A stretch of DNA of 64,000 bases from Ustilaginoidea virens (GCF_000687475.1 NC_057319.1:4454001-4518000), one strand, 5' to 3'; positions 33,995 through 45,834 are shown, counted from the first letter of the stretch. Made by a program: numbers and translations. Notes: a model not told the origin generated them from the sequence alone.

Positions 33995-36456
33995 ATGGCT
34001 CCGGGTAAGGAGTGGGAAGAATGGGCCCCAAGACCTTTGTCGCGCCAAAGCTCGTGCTTACATCGTGGTGCAAAGTGGCAGATTCCGAGCCGCAATGGCC
34101 CCCTCGATCTCCTCATGAAGCTAGATTAAGCACCCCCCGCGGTCGCCAGCGCTATCGAGAGATGATGAACCAGACATCGCCGTCCCCGTCGCCCATGAGA
34201 AGCGCCAAAGCTTTGGCTGCGATAACCGGTTCGCCTGGTGCTGGCTTGGGTATCAGCCTGCCCGAGGATGACGACGACGACGACGACGACGACGAAGAAG
34301 ACGAGGAGACCCTGCAGCTGAAACTGCAGGAAATTCAAGCCAAATTAAGGCTGAAGAAGCTCCAGAACGCCAAGGCTAGAGAGCAGGCCGCCCTGCAGCA
34401 AGGCAAGGGAGGAGAGCCGGTTCCCGACCCTGCCGCCGCGCCTGGTCCACGCCGCCGCACAGCTCGAGCGCAAACGCCCGGCGCCGACGAGAATCCGCAA
34501 CCAGCATCGCAGGGCCATATCCAGGTACCCGCATCGCCCGTGCGGAAGCTTCAGTTTCTACAGCAGCAGACTTCGCCTAGCAGGGTGGTCTTGGGCATCG
34601 ACAAGGGACTGCGGGCTAAAGACGTCTCGTTGAAGCGTGTGCCCAGTCAAAGCAAAGGCAAGACAGGCTTTCCGTCCCAGGCGGACGGGTATCTGAACCG
34701 CTCCAAATCAGCACCATCTCCTGCGCTCTCCTCGGAGCCGTCCCGGCCTTTGAGTTTCAACGAGAGGCTGGCATCGGCCCGGACAGAGGAAGCAGAACGG
34801 GCTGGGAGGATGGAAAAGTTGCAAAAAGCTCGCACTCATGCCTTTGCCATGGGACGGGATGAGATGGAACACTACAAAACAAAGGCCGTCGATATTCCGG
34901 ATAGACCCCCACCACCGCCAACGTTTACTCGTGACGAAGTCTTGGCCAACGGGCTGCCCTCCAAACTGCCTCGAAGCGGGACCGCACCCAGCCCTCGATC
35001 CCTGCAATACCCGCAGCTGGACGGACTAGAGCCCGACGCATTGTCTTCATCAGAGACTGCCCAGACTGCCCAGACTGCCCAGACTGCGGATGAAAAGACG
35101 TCTTTTGAGGCTTATTCTTGTTTGCACCTGTCCAGGCGCATCCTCCCGCACATTGTCGTGGCCAGGCACGTTTCCGGAAAACACGTCCTCAACGTCAAGG
35201 ACCTCCTGAGAGAGGTCAAGGCGCCAGACTTTTCCCTCCCAGACGTTGAACAGGATGTGGTTGTGTTTGCGGTGGTGGCGCGCAAGTCGGAGCCGCGAGC
35301 GCATAAGCCAGCGGCGAACCAAAAGCAAGAAGATCGAGGCAAATACCTCGTCATCACGCTGACAGACCTCGACCTGGAGCTGGACCTCTTTCTCTTCAAC
35401 TCTGGATTCACCCGTTTCTGGAAGCTGACCGAGGGCACCGTTGTGGCGATTCTCAACCCAGGCATCATGCCGCCGCCGCCGGGGAGGCAGGACACGGGCC
35501 GCTTCGGCCTGGTCATCAACTCTGACGAGGACACCATCCTCGAGGTTGGCTCCGCCCGTGACCTCGGCTTCTGCCGATCGGTGAAGAAGGACGGAGACCT
35601 GTGCGGCGCCTGGGTGAACAAGAAGAAGACGCACTTTTGCGAGTACCACTCCAACGAGGCTCTCGGCAAGCAACGGCGCGCACGGCTAGAGGTGAACTCT
35701 AGCGGGTTCGGCGGCTGGGACCGCGGAAGCAAGCCCGGGGCGGGTCGCAAGGATGCCAGGGGAAAGGGCAGCAGCAACTACGACTGGGAGACGAGGACGC
35801 AATGGTTCGCTGCTCGGTCACACAGTGCCGCGGATCTGATTGACGGGAAAGACCGGACGGCGGCAGACCGCAAAGAGCGGGCAGAATTCGTCAAGCGCAA
35901 CCTGGAGGCAAAGGAAAAGGAGCGCGAGATGATGAAGAAGCTCGGCAGGATCGGAAACGCAGCAGGGCGAGAGTACATGGAGCGAGCCGGTCTCGACGCT
36001 TGCGGCGGCGGCGCAGGCTCGGCGCGTCCGTCGTCAGGGCCAGCCGACGGACCACCACTGTCATCAAGGGATGGTGGTGGCCAGAACGAGCCTGCTGCCT
36101 CTGGCGTCCTGTCCCTCGGCCTCGGTGCCAGAGACGGTGCCGTGCACCTCAGCCCGATCAAGCGGAAGCGGCCGGACAGCTCGCAGGCCAGCTCCACCGT
36201 CGGTAGCACCAAATGCTCCTCGTCCTCGTCCGCGGCCGGCTACGGGTGGGGATCGAAGCTCAAGGAGAAGCTGTCGAGCATGAAGCAAGGCGAGAGACTG
36301 CTGCTGCAGGCGGACCCGCCGCCGACGCGCAAGAAGACGCGGTTTGTCACGGCAAAGGGGATCCGGGAAGCAGGCCGAGAGAGCCTCGGCAAGGACTACT
36401 TGGACAGGCAGATATCCTTTGGTGATGACGACGACGAGGAGCTAGTCATCGTATAA
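33995..36456 (+). CDS. MCM10: Replication initiation factor Mcm10
   Basis: Mcm10 activates the CMG helicase and binds DNA, Cdc45 and polymerase alpha. I infer a 10-nt first exon (33995-34004, MAP plus one base), a 77-bp intron with GTAAGG donor, and a long exon 34082-36456, joining as MAPDSEPQWPPRSPHEARL. The alternative is an unspliced start at 34021 that adds an unconserved stretch. The middle contains the OB-fold region (LDLFLFNSGFTRFWKLTEGTV, VAILNPGIMPPPPG) and the CCCH zinc finger (GFCRSVKKDGDLCGAW ... THFCEYH), then the basic arginine-rich segment after it. A coiled-coil and acidic run (DDDDDDDDDEEDEE) lie near the N-terminus. The C-terminus is basic then acidic (DDDDEELVIV). Total length about 794 residues. 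Confidence 0.9.
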
Positions 36457-37027
36457 CGGTTCATGCGTTTATTGCACTTTTTTTTTTTCCTTTTTTCTTT
36501 TTTTTCGTTTGCTTATTTTTGCTTTATTTTTTTTTATTTCCACGGGCTATTTCCACGGGACAGGGGGAACGGACACACGGCGCAGGGGCGGAAGGGCAAT
36601 ACAAAGGGATCAGGGCACGGGCATCAAAGCATGGGGGGCGTAAGATGATAGCACAGGCAGGCATCAAAGCTGAGCGTGATGTGATGGTGGCTCTGGAAGC
36701 AGCAACCTTGCGAGCGCAAGCCCGGTCGCATGTGGTGAAGATTTTTCTCTTTTTTCTTCCCTTTTTTTTTTTTTTTGTGGTCCGGCCGGCATCAAATATT
36801 GCAGCAGTAGACTCTGTGGTGGGCAGGCAGAATGAAGGATTCTGTCTCGCGATTCTGTCAAGTTGGCCGCCATCCCGGTCAATAAGCAGGCGTGTGGTGT
36901 GGACTGTGTTAGGCGCGAGCGGCTGAGTCGGCAGTGCCGGGGCTTCGGGGCAAGGCAAGGGCGGAGGATTTTTGCGAGAGCCGGATGTAACAGCGGGCTG
37001 CAGGGCGCGAGTGCGACGAGGCCTTTG

Positions 37028-37131
37028 CTGACGAGCAAGGCTGACGAGCAAGGCTGACGAGCAAGGTTGACGAGCAAGGTTAACGAGCAAGGTTGACGAG
37101 CAAGGTTGACGACTAAAGTTGCCGAGCAAAG
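37028..37131 (+). repeat. Eight copies of a 13-bp tandem repeat
   Basis: The unit is (C/T)TGACGAGCAAGG. Copies 1-3 begin with C, later copies with T, and the last two are degenerate (GACTAAAG, GCCGAGCAAAG). It is intergenic and not coding. Confidence 0.9.
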
Positions 37132-37846
37132 ACGGCATATCCGGATTCCGTACTCCGTCCTATTCCGAATCCATAGTTACCTTGGCGTCGGTTCCGCCCG
37201 CGCAGCAGCCAGCAGCCAGCAGCCTAGGCCCTGGGCCCTGGGCCTTTTGCCCTGCAGCCGGGGCCAAGAATGACGGCGCGACAAACGAACCGAAAAACAA
37301 GCCTCGCCAACCCTGCGGAGCAAAGCCGACGAGGCCCGCGAGCGGCGTCCCGTCTCCGGCAACGTGCTGAGCCAAGGGGGGTGCGTATGCCGATGGGGGG
37401 TGTGCCGACATCCTTTAGTAAGCCGAGGCATTCATTCAGCCAAGGACGAAAGAAGAAAGGGCGGCGGGTTCCCGAGCTGTGGGGCCCGGGACGTGGCGTC
37501 TGGAAGCTTTTTTTTTCTCTTCCTTTTTTTTCTTCCTTTTTTTTTTTCCATTTTTTCATTTTTCCATTTTTTTTTTTGGCATGGGGCCCATGACTAAGCA
37601 TCGAGACGGCCCCAATGTGGCCGTGCTGCTTTACAACTTGACACGGCGTGCTGTCATGTCGCCGGTAGCCGCCAACGACCCGGCCGAGGGGCATCCAGCA
37701 ATCAACATAGCGATGCCGTTGTCATTCCGTCCATTGCGGCTCTGCACCACGAGCCGATTACGTTTTCCGTCTGCAATAGGCAATCCAGCGAGGGGACTTC
37801 CGATACCGGGCTATAATAAGCTGGTTGCCACACCCGTCGGCGTGTT

Positions 37847-37848
<2 letters not shown>

Positions 37849-37878
<30 letters not shown>
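37849..37878 (+). repeat. T30 homopolymer
   Basis: A pure run of 30 T. Length may be imprecise because of sequencing slippage. Confidence 0.9.
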
Positions 37879-37879
<1 letters not shown>

Positions 37880-38060
37880 GGCCCTTAAGCCGAATGGGCC
37901 AACCAAGCTTGATAACAGCCATCGCAGCTACTAGCGTCTGCGCAGGCCGAGGTCGTCGCCAACGGCGCCGCGCCATCAACAATAGCATCAAATACAAGAA
38001 AAAAAAATCTCACAAGGCCAATTTGGCGCGCCTGGCGTCTCCCGGGGCTCAATCATCACG

Positions 38061-38206
38061 GGCATGGCATGGCATGGCATGGCATGGGTGCAAGGCGGTG
38101 GGTGGATCTAGCTTCCTCGGGGGCTCCCTGTTTTTGTCCCCTGGCGGCAGGTGGCAGGTGGCAGGTGGCAGGTGGGTGGCAGGTGGCAGGTGGGTGGCAG
38201 GTGGCC
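38061..38206 (+). repeat. GGCAT and GGCAGGT tandem arrays
   Basis: Five GGCAT units (38061-38087) are followed about 60 bp later by an array of GGCAGGT units with interspersed GGGT (38146-38206). Both are intergenic. Confidence 0.85.
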
Positions 38207-39440
38207 AGGCGCGCCCGGGAACCAACCGATCGCGGCTGGGCGGGCCCCCCAGCTGTCGAGTCAAGCCGGCTGGCAGCCCGAGCCCCCCGGCCGGCCCCAC
38301 CGAACCCGATGGCAGGGGGTTCCGCGATTTCAAGGCACCTAAAAGTCCCAGGACGGGCGGGGCAATTGATTCCTCGCAGCGGGTTGCCTAGGCTCAAGGT
38401 CGCCAGCACCGAGCAGTGGAGAGAGGGAGAGAGAGAGTCTGCACTTTGGTTGGCGTCTGGTCTGCAGCCTGCAGACCAGCGCGAGCGCGGTTTTGCCACA
38501 GCGTGGACGGGGAGCTGCGCGTCCTTGATGCGCGTCCTTGATGCGGAGGATGGAGGTCTGGGACGAAATTGCTGGCTGGCTGTTTTATGAAACAGCTACA
38601 GCAAGCAGGCTGCTGATGCAGATGCAGATGCAGACGCAGACGTCAGGGGCTGGACGGGCGATCAAGTTCAACCAGGCGTTGTAGTCCGTACGGAGTACAG
38701 GAGCAGCCCAGAGCAGGATCCCTTCGCCAGACGGCGAGAAAACGAGAAAACGAGAAAAAATTCCTCTTCTTCCTTTACGTCTTCATTCCCGTCCTGTCGG
38801 GCCAGGTCGCAACGTCATGCCCGGACCCGCACAGCCCTACTGACCTAGCCTACCCGTGCCATGCAGCCAAGAACCGCGGCCATGATCCATCCCGTCTTGC
38901 CTAATAATAAATCTCGGTCCTCTCGAACTCGATTTTTCTGGCGCTCGCCACCAAAAAAAACCCCCCTGGCTAGTTCGTCGAGGGGCCCGTTTCTTTCCCC
39001 GTTTGTCGATAAACTGAGAACGGGGGCCCGGAAACTCCCATCTCGCCCTCGGCCCGGATCGGAGGCCCATCGCCGTTGGGGGGGGGGGTTCTTTTTTCCT
39101 CTCGCCGAAACTCCCGCCCTGCATTCGAAAATAAAAAGGAAAAAAAAGAGGGGAAAAAAAAAAACCGGTCGCGCTTCATCGCGGCCTGCAGGTCTCATGC
39201 GATGCTGACTTCCAACTTCCGAGCCCGAGGAAGCTCGATGCGGAAATCAACAGGGGGCCTGCGTTCCGGTCTGCAGCCACTGCTACACTACACTGCGCTG
39301 CAGGCCACGTCTGTCAATCTCCTATTTTCCTTTTCCCTTGGTTCCCTAGACCGAGATCCCGTTGGCAAGACCCTTTCTTCCCGGCGCCCGGTCGGAACCG
39401 GGACGAAGACGCATCAAAGAATGTCACACATGCGTCGGTG

Positions 39441-39447
39441 TATATAA
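39441..39447 (+). promoter_or_regulatory. TATA box of the tyrosinase gene
   Basis: TATATAA lies 157 bp upstream of the tyrosinase ATG. It is the clearest TATA element in the window and fits an inducible rather than housekeeping gene (inference). Confidence 0.65.
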
Positions 39448-39603
39448 GCTGTCTGCAGTTCCCAGAAACTGATGTCGAATCTGTCCTGTCCCCCCCCAGA
39501 GCACTCTTGCATCGCGATCCGCCAAACTCTTTTTCTTCTCTGGCACTGAGAATTGCACCGAGAATTGCATAGGCAGCTGGGAATCCCGAGTTTGGCTGGC
39601 ATC

Positions 39604-41660
39604 ATGTTGAAACTGGCTGCTACCTTTTTGGCCGTTGGCCTCGCGCCGTTGACCGCCCTCGCTGCTGACAGCCATTTCGCCATTTCCGGGGTCCAGGTCA
39701 CCGGCGAGGTTCCTATCCGGAAGAACGTCAATGATCTCTATGCCAAGGGTGGCCCTCAATGGTGAGCATGGTCGCCAACGGCTTTGCCGCCTGGTTCGGG
39801 CGGGAACGGCAAGAGGAGTGCCGGGGAACATCCATCGCTGACGTGCTGTCGTGTGTAGGGATCTCTATCTCCAGGCTCTCAAGGCGCTGCAAGCAAAGCG
39901 CGCAGACGACCCCCTGTCCTATTTCCAAGTCATGGGTTAGTCCTTGTTCAACCCTTTCAGAACGCGCGATCCTCTGCTTCTCCCTCTCGTGCAATCATTG
40001 TCTCCCCGCTGACCCTGTTTGCAGGTATTCACGGCCAGCCGTACATAGAGTGGAACAAGGGGGGAGCCCACCGTGCCCGAGGCGACGGATGGGACGGATA
40101 CTGCCCTCACGGGGTAAGTCGTTGTCTGATTCTCGGGTCGACGTCTTGCGACGTCTCGCGTGGGTGTTGTGCTGACCCGCTTCAAAGGAAAACCTCTTCC
40201 TGCCCTGGCATCGCCCGTTTGTGCTCCTGCACGAGCAGCTCCTGGTCGGCGAAGCCGTCAAAATCGCTTCCAAGTATCCCGAAAAGCACCGAGCTCGATA
40301 TCTCCAGGCTGCCAAGACTCTGCGCTCGCCATATTGGGACTGGTCTCTCAACTCTGATGTCCCGCCTTGCACCGTCCCCACCACCATTGCCGTCAACGTG
40401 CCCGACGGCCAGGGACTCAAGAAGCAGCTCATCAAGAACCCGCTGCAGTCATTCGACTACCCGCAGGCCGCTCGCGATGGCCAGTTTGGCGGCTTCCCCA
40501 ACTACCAGAGGACCGAGAGGTGTCCGGCACCCCAGAGCTATCCCCAAAGCGCCAACGCGAACCTAGCTCAGCTTGGACTGAAGCAAAGCACCGTGAGTTC
40601 CTTTTGTCCTTGCCACGCTGTTTTCCTTCCCCCTTTCACCGGGCCCGGCGCTGACGGATTTGGCCATGCAGTATGACGCCTTTACATACTCTCAAACATT
40701 CGACGATTTTGCGGTTTCTCGACAGAGCGGTTTGGGAGTCGAGCAAATGCACAACTCGATCCACTGGGATGCCGGTTGCGGTGGTCAGTTCGTGAATCCC
40801 GCCGTCGCAGGTTTCGACCCCATCTTGTACGTCCGCGACCATTCGTGATTTCCCCTTTGCTGGGCCGAGCAATCCAACTCACACTGACCCCCTCTTTCGA
40901 TAATAGCATGCTTCACCACACCCACGTCGACCGGCTCTGGGCATACTGGAACTTCATCAACCCCTCGCAGTCGTCCTTTTCCGATTCCTACAACGGCGAC
41001 GCGCGCTACTCCACTGAGCAAAACACGCTCATCACGCCAGACTCCCCCCTCCCGCCCTTCTACGACGCCAACAACACCTACTATACCCCCGCAACGGTCG
41101 CCAGCATCCAGGGCATGGGATACACGTACGAGGCTCTCGAGTACTGGAACAAATCGCCGCAACAGCTTCAGCAAGATGCCATCAAGCTCATGAACAAGCT
41201 CTACGGCCCCAGCCAGCTGCCAGGGAAACGAGCAGCCACCCAGGACAATACCCGCTACTTTGCTCGCGTCGAGCTCGATCGCGAGCACGTCGAGCGTCCT
41301 TGCTCGATCCGGGTCTTTGTTGGCGGCAAACCGGCCGCCAGCGCAGTGGTTATGCAGCTGCCCCAGACCGGCATCATGCACGCAAGCGTGCCAGTCGACG
41401 AGCAGATGCAGCATGCTTTCGCGCAGACTCCTTCGTCCAATGGCACCATGAGCTCCGTCGAGAAACTGGTCGAAGTGGAGATTCGCAAGGTTGACGGGAC
41501 TGTCATTCCTCTCAGCACCGTGAGCAGCCTGAAAATCAGCCTCCAGAAGGTTGCCGTCACACCAGCCAAGTCCGACACTGAGTTCCCTACTCCTGGCAAG
41601 GTGGTGAAGCAGCGGGTCCGCCTTCGCGACCGCCACAGGGAAACCAAGTCGACAAGCTAG
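39604..41660 (+). CDS. Secreted tyrosinase (binuclear copper oxidase)
   Basis: Tyrosinases oxidise phenols to quinones in melanin or defence chemistry. Six exons: 39604-39761, 39859-39935, 40025-40113, 40188-40592, 40672-40826 and 40907-41660, giving 545 residues. MLKLAATFLAVGLAPLTALA is a clear signal peptide with cleavage near residue 20, so the enzyme enters the secretory pathway. CuA ligands are visible in GYCPHGENLFLPWHRPFVLL: the CPH (the cysteine likely forming the Cys-His thioether), PWHR and the following HE. CuB ligands are in MHNSIHW and FMLHHTHVDRLWAYW; the splice at 40826/40907 restores this last motif. The C-terminal 200 residues form the usual extra domain (RVFVGGKPAA) covering the active site. 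The third acceptor is AAAG. No other melanin gene lies alongside. Confidence 0.92.
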
Positions 41661-42371
41661 ACTGAGAGCAGAGGCTTAGAAAAAGGTGTCGGGGCCCAAG
41701 CTGCTGGTCAACCGTGGACGAGTCATGTATTTGTACCAAGTGCGGTGAAGCAGACAGACAAGTTATGCTGGACTGGAAGCTTGTCGACAGGGGGGCGGTT
41801 TGATTTTTGCTAATATTTTGTCAATTTTCTTTTCTCGGCCTGGAGGAATTTTATTTTTGCACGGGGGAGTTGTTCGTCATTTCTGGGCGCGCCATTAGAG
41901 TTGTATATACGCATGTTCATACCTAGACTTGTACATACATAGCATCACAAGGAATAGAGAGAACGCATCAGCAACAAGTGGTTTGCCGTGTCGACCAGGT
42001 GTTGATTTCGGTATGTACTGTGTCGAAAATTATTCTGCCAGCCGAACAATGAGGCCTCGGAATTGGATACCTGTGATAAGATCGAAAGTCCATTGCGAAT
42101 TGGCCACATCATTGCCGGGACCTAGGAGCCGACTTTCCACAGTAATTACTTCCGTCTGGGACGTTGTGCAATGTGGAGTTTTGCGGCACATGAGGGCTTC
42201 AAGAAGACGTTTTAGCGAGTCCGGTCACATGACATCCTGGACAATCCGAAACCAAGCATCGTATTTGCAAAGGGGGCTTCTCACGAAGGGAAAAGAAAAT
42301 CAACCGAAAAGGGAAAATAGAATCAGTATCAGACACGGGGAAAAGGAAGAGAAAAAAAGAACATTCCAAAA
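41661..42371. other. Tyrosinase 3' region and GNAT promoter
   Basis: About 710 bp without a supported gene; AT-rich DNA after the tyrosinase stop, followed by the upstream region of the acetyltransferase, A-rich just before its start. Confidence 0.6.
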
Positions 42372-43294
42372 ATGGCGAAAGCATCCTTCAACATCGTCAT
42401 CCCACTCGAGGACGACGCACCAATCATTTCGGATATCCACCTCCGCGCCATGAACGACAACCTTCTCACCCATGCACAGTTTCCTACTCCCCAGGCATTG
42501 GAATATTTCCGCAGCTGGATCACCAAAAACACCGCCGAGCACATTGCCGACGCAGACAAGGGGGTGCTTGTTGCCACGGACCCGACAACGGGCGAGATTG
42601 CCAGCTTCATCAAGTGGTTAGAGTATGGAGCGGATGGGGAGAGCGCCTCGGCCGAGGACGAATGGCCGGAATTTTGTGGCCGGCAGATTATACAAGAGTA
42701 CACGGCTATCGCGGCTGATGCCCGTAAGAAGACTCTAGGCGGGAGCGGATATTGCCGTAAGTTTTTGCCCACCTCGTTCGTCGGCCGCTGTTGGCCCCTT
42801 GATCCGCCATGTCTGGACACGAGTGGCCTGTTGTTCCTCTTTTGACATTGTCTTGCCCGGATGCTTTTCCTTGCCGGCTACATGGGTTCCAAACTTACAC
42901 CGGGGGGTGTCGTATTGTAACGGAATTGCTGACGACTCTTGGTATTTGGCTGCCCAAAGACGTAACATACGTATGCACTGACCCAAGTTGGAGGGCACGC
43001 GGTGCAGCTTCAGCACTGTTTCGAGAACTAGAAGACGTAGCATCCGCCGCCGGCAAGGCAATAATCCTGGAGGCCGTGATGCCTGCGGTGCCGTTTTACA
43101 AACGACTGGGTTTAGACATTACGATGCAGCTACAGCTGATGCTCCCGCTCCGCGGGTCAAAAGCTCGAACGGAGCTATACATGGAAGAGGTCATGGTGTG
43201 GATGCCACCGTCGCTCCGACAGAGCGAGCAGCCGCCGCGCGTCATCGACTCGAGATCTGGTCTTGCAAAACCATTCACCCCAGGTGCGGCCTGA
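42372..43294 (+). CDS. GNAT-family N-acetyltransferase
   Basis: GNAT enzymes transfer acetyl from acetyl-CoA to an amine. Exons are 42372-42756 and 42960-43294, joined in phase 1 across a 203-bp intron (SGYC-HVTYVCTDP), giving 239 residues. The N-terminal half has the fungal pattern IRAMNDNLLTH-like HLRAMNDNLLTHAQFPT and ATDPTTGEIASFIKW. The acetyl-CoA site follows the splice: TDPSWRARGAASALFRELEDVA with the R-x-x-G-x-A loop, and then AVPFYKRLGLDI of motif B. The substrate cannot be told; the family includes detoxifying and small-molecule acetyltransferases. The acceptor is CAAAG and the intron is long for this genome, so that join is somewhat less certain. It follows the tyrosinase gene but nothing links the two functionally. 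Confidence 0.82.
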
Positions 43295-43590
43295 TGCCCG
43301 TCAAGACGGGCACTCACTTTGAGCGCTGGGAATCCTGGACCTTGGGCACAAGGGGCGGGGTTCGCTGATCCGTTGCAACAAGCTTTTTCGGACGGTCGGC
43401 TGGCAGACTCCCGTGACGATGCGGTCGCATAGCCGGCGTTTGTGTGAAGTCGGAGCAGTCGGTAGCTCGAAACGATGTTGGGTCAGCCATTGCGCATTGC
43501 AGAGATAGTTTCCACCAATAGACGCACTACCAACTCTGGATACTCGCATGAGTCTCTTGATTCGAATGAAGGGTGCGTCCAATAAGGATG

Positions 43591-43705
43591 CCCGCTGCCT
43601 TCTGCCCGCTGCCTTCTGCCCGCTGCCTTCTGCCCGCTGCCCACGATGCTCCCCGTGGTCGGGGGACCCTTGGCCGGGGGACCCTTGGCCGGGGGACCCT
43701 TGGTG
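43591..43705 (+). repeat. Two adjacent minisatellites (14-bp and 15-bp units)
   Basis: CCCGCTGCCTTCTG is repeated three and a half times (43591-43640), and GGGGGACCCTTGGCC three times (43661-43705). The two units are unrelated in sequence. Confidence 0.9.
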
Positions 43706-44099
43706 GTGGTGTCGTGGTTGCTTCTCTGGCAAGTTGTGGAGACGCATCGTGAAGGAGAACAGCCTTCATGGGGCCGTCAGGTAGCAGGCACCGTCGTCTC
43801 GATGACGTCGTGTAGTGAGAAGGGAAAGACGACGCAACGACAGCAGGGCCTCTGTCCCAAAGAAACCGCAGGGTGCGACCTTGTTGGCATGATTTGACTG
43901 AAGTCCTCGGCTCACCAGCCCAAGGCTCAGGCCACCAATCCAGCAGTCCCGACGCCCGAGGTACTAGCGCACTCAACCCGTGATCAGCGTTTACTGCACC
44001 ACCAAGGCATGTTGACGATGTTGACGGATCCAATAGGATCGCAAAGCAATATCGCGGAAAAGGTAAAGCATGCGAAAGCAAGCGACTCAGACGCGGATT

Positions 44100-44780
44100 C
44101 CAGTCGGGAAGCCATTATGTACGATTTGCCCTAGGATCCATTTATGCCCCATCGCCCTTGATAAAAGTCCCATTGCCCCATCGCTCACTCCCGGGATATC
44201 TAACCAGCACCTACTTCTGCTAAGAAGCACCTTTCCCTACAGCAAGTAGTGCGGGCACCTCTTATTCCCCCAGTAGTGCTTAATCGATCTGCATTATACC
44301 CAGAGTAGCGCTTTCTGAATGTATCCTTAGGACTGGTGCCGCGCTCTTTAAGCAAGCATCTATTCTGGCCTATGATGGCCTGGGACCTTTGGCGGCGTGC
44401 GTCGACTGGCGGTGGAAATCGCTCGGCAAGGTCGCTGGCGGGGAAGATGTGTACAGACTCTTAGCACGTCAACTGGGCGCTCGTAAACATTAATAACGAC
44501 TTTGTCGATAAGGCTTACACGGGTTGTACTAACCTCTAGTCCGGCTTCTGACAAAAGCGTCATAGCGGGACGGTCGCGAAGGGCTGTAAGAGCAGCCATG
44601 GCGAGGGGGCCAGGAGGGTAAGGAGGGCGATGTAGGTTTAGGTTTTTTCGAGTAGACGGTTTTACGAGCAACTCGAAGGTTTTGGTTTTAAGGAGTTGGT
44701 CTGAGGGCGGTATGACAGCAGTTCTGGCCGTGGTGTTGGGAGGAATCGCGAATTGTGTGTGGAAGGAGTCACCCATACTA
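44100..44780 (-). other. Possible decayed mobile-element fragment
   Basis: This stretch is visibly richer in A/T than its surroundings. It holds one minus-strand frame of 138 codons (44776-44360; starts MGDSFHTQFAIPPN) followed by many stops. The residues look protein-like (RKNLNLHRPPYPPGPLA) but I recognise no family. A degenerate retroelement or other relic is one reading; chance sequence is another. Confidence 0.3.
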
Positions 44781-45785
44781 CCTCTACCTACTTCCTAACT
44801 TGAGCACCCAGACAGACAGTGTTGTCCATCACGGACACACTACTACAATCGTTAGGGAGCACGGAGTACGGGGTACAGTCGCGAAATGTCGGCATTTACC
44901 ACGGGGTGTCGGGTGTGGAAGTTTGTCTATGAAAAGTATGCCCGATGGGTAAAGGAGGTCCCCAACATAGAAGGTGGCCACATACTTGGCAAGAAAAGAA
45001 CATCACGGGATGCCGTACTCCGCGGGTGCAGCGCCACAGTGACCGCGGCTACTCCGTAGAAGGCAGATGGCCATCAGTTAGCCAAGATCGGTCATGGTCA
45101 TGGTCATGGACATGTCAAAGGAATTTTTGGTTTGCAAGGAGTAACAGAGGCCAGGACGCACCGGATGCGTTTTTGACATGATTTGTCGCGTCTGATAAGC
45201 ACTGGACCAGTAAGGTGGCAGAACAATCCCTGCACGCTGTTTCCGCAGTCTCGCCGGACCATCGCAGGTTGCATCCCTGTGGACTGATATAAGCATGAAG
45301 AAGCCGCGCATTTACAAATGGGGAAAGGTTTTGCGAGGTGGTTGGTCCCCTCAGGCCAGAGTTGCCGGTTGGCGCGCTAACGGGTTGCCGTCCATGTGCC
45401 TGCCTCCTCATGCACGCTGTTTCGATTTGTAAGGACAATTTCACATGGGAAAAAAAAAAAGCCCCGGTGGCTTTTTGTGCCTTTTGACGAGACCTGATTG
45501 GCTCCGCGGGTCGACGAGGTGGTTATCCGACACGACGCAACATCGCTCAAGTCGATACCGCTGGCTTGGCCCATGTCGTCACCCCTTTTGCTGAGATGCC
45601 ATGGCAAGACGCCAGGCCGTTTGGGAAGCTGGCACCAATCATAGTCTGCGATAAGGGACTCGATAAGGGGAAACAGCTGGCGCAGGTGGCTGGGTGGCAT
45701 GATGACGGCGGTAGTTGACAGTGACGGACGGCATTTACCCCCTAGAGCCTAGTGCTAGGTGCCAGCCTGCCAGCCAGGATGTACA

Positions 45786-45834
45786 TACCTACCTACCTTA
45801 GGTATGTAGGTACCTACCTAGGTAGAGGTAGGTA
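45786..45834. repeat. CCTA/TAGG palindromic tract
   Basis: Runs of ACCT and AGGT face one another, with the perfect 12-bp palindrome CTACCTAGGTAG at 45814-45825. It could form a hairpin. No gene overlaps it. Confidence 0.8.

Larger units (their letters stand above)
36457..39603. other. 3.1-kb repeat-rich intergenic region
   Basis: It lies between MCM10 and the tyrosinase gene. It contains several T runs, a 13-bp tandem array (37028-37131), a T30 run, GGCAT and GGCAGGT arrays (38061-38206), a palindromic TCCGTACGGA (38685-38694) and, at its right end, the tyrosinase TATA element. I find no coding region. Confidence 0.65.

Noticed and set aside
37028..37131. CRISPR-like look of the 13-bp array
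   Set aside because: Units are contiguous with no spacers, and the genome is eukaryotic.
39604..43294. Tyrosinase plus GNAT as a biosynthetic cluster
   Set aside because: No polyketide, peptide synthetase, transporter or pathway regulator is adjacent; two neighbours alone do not support a cluster.
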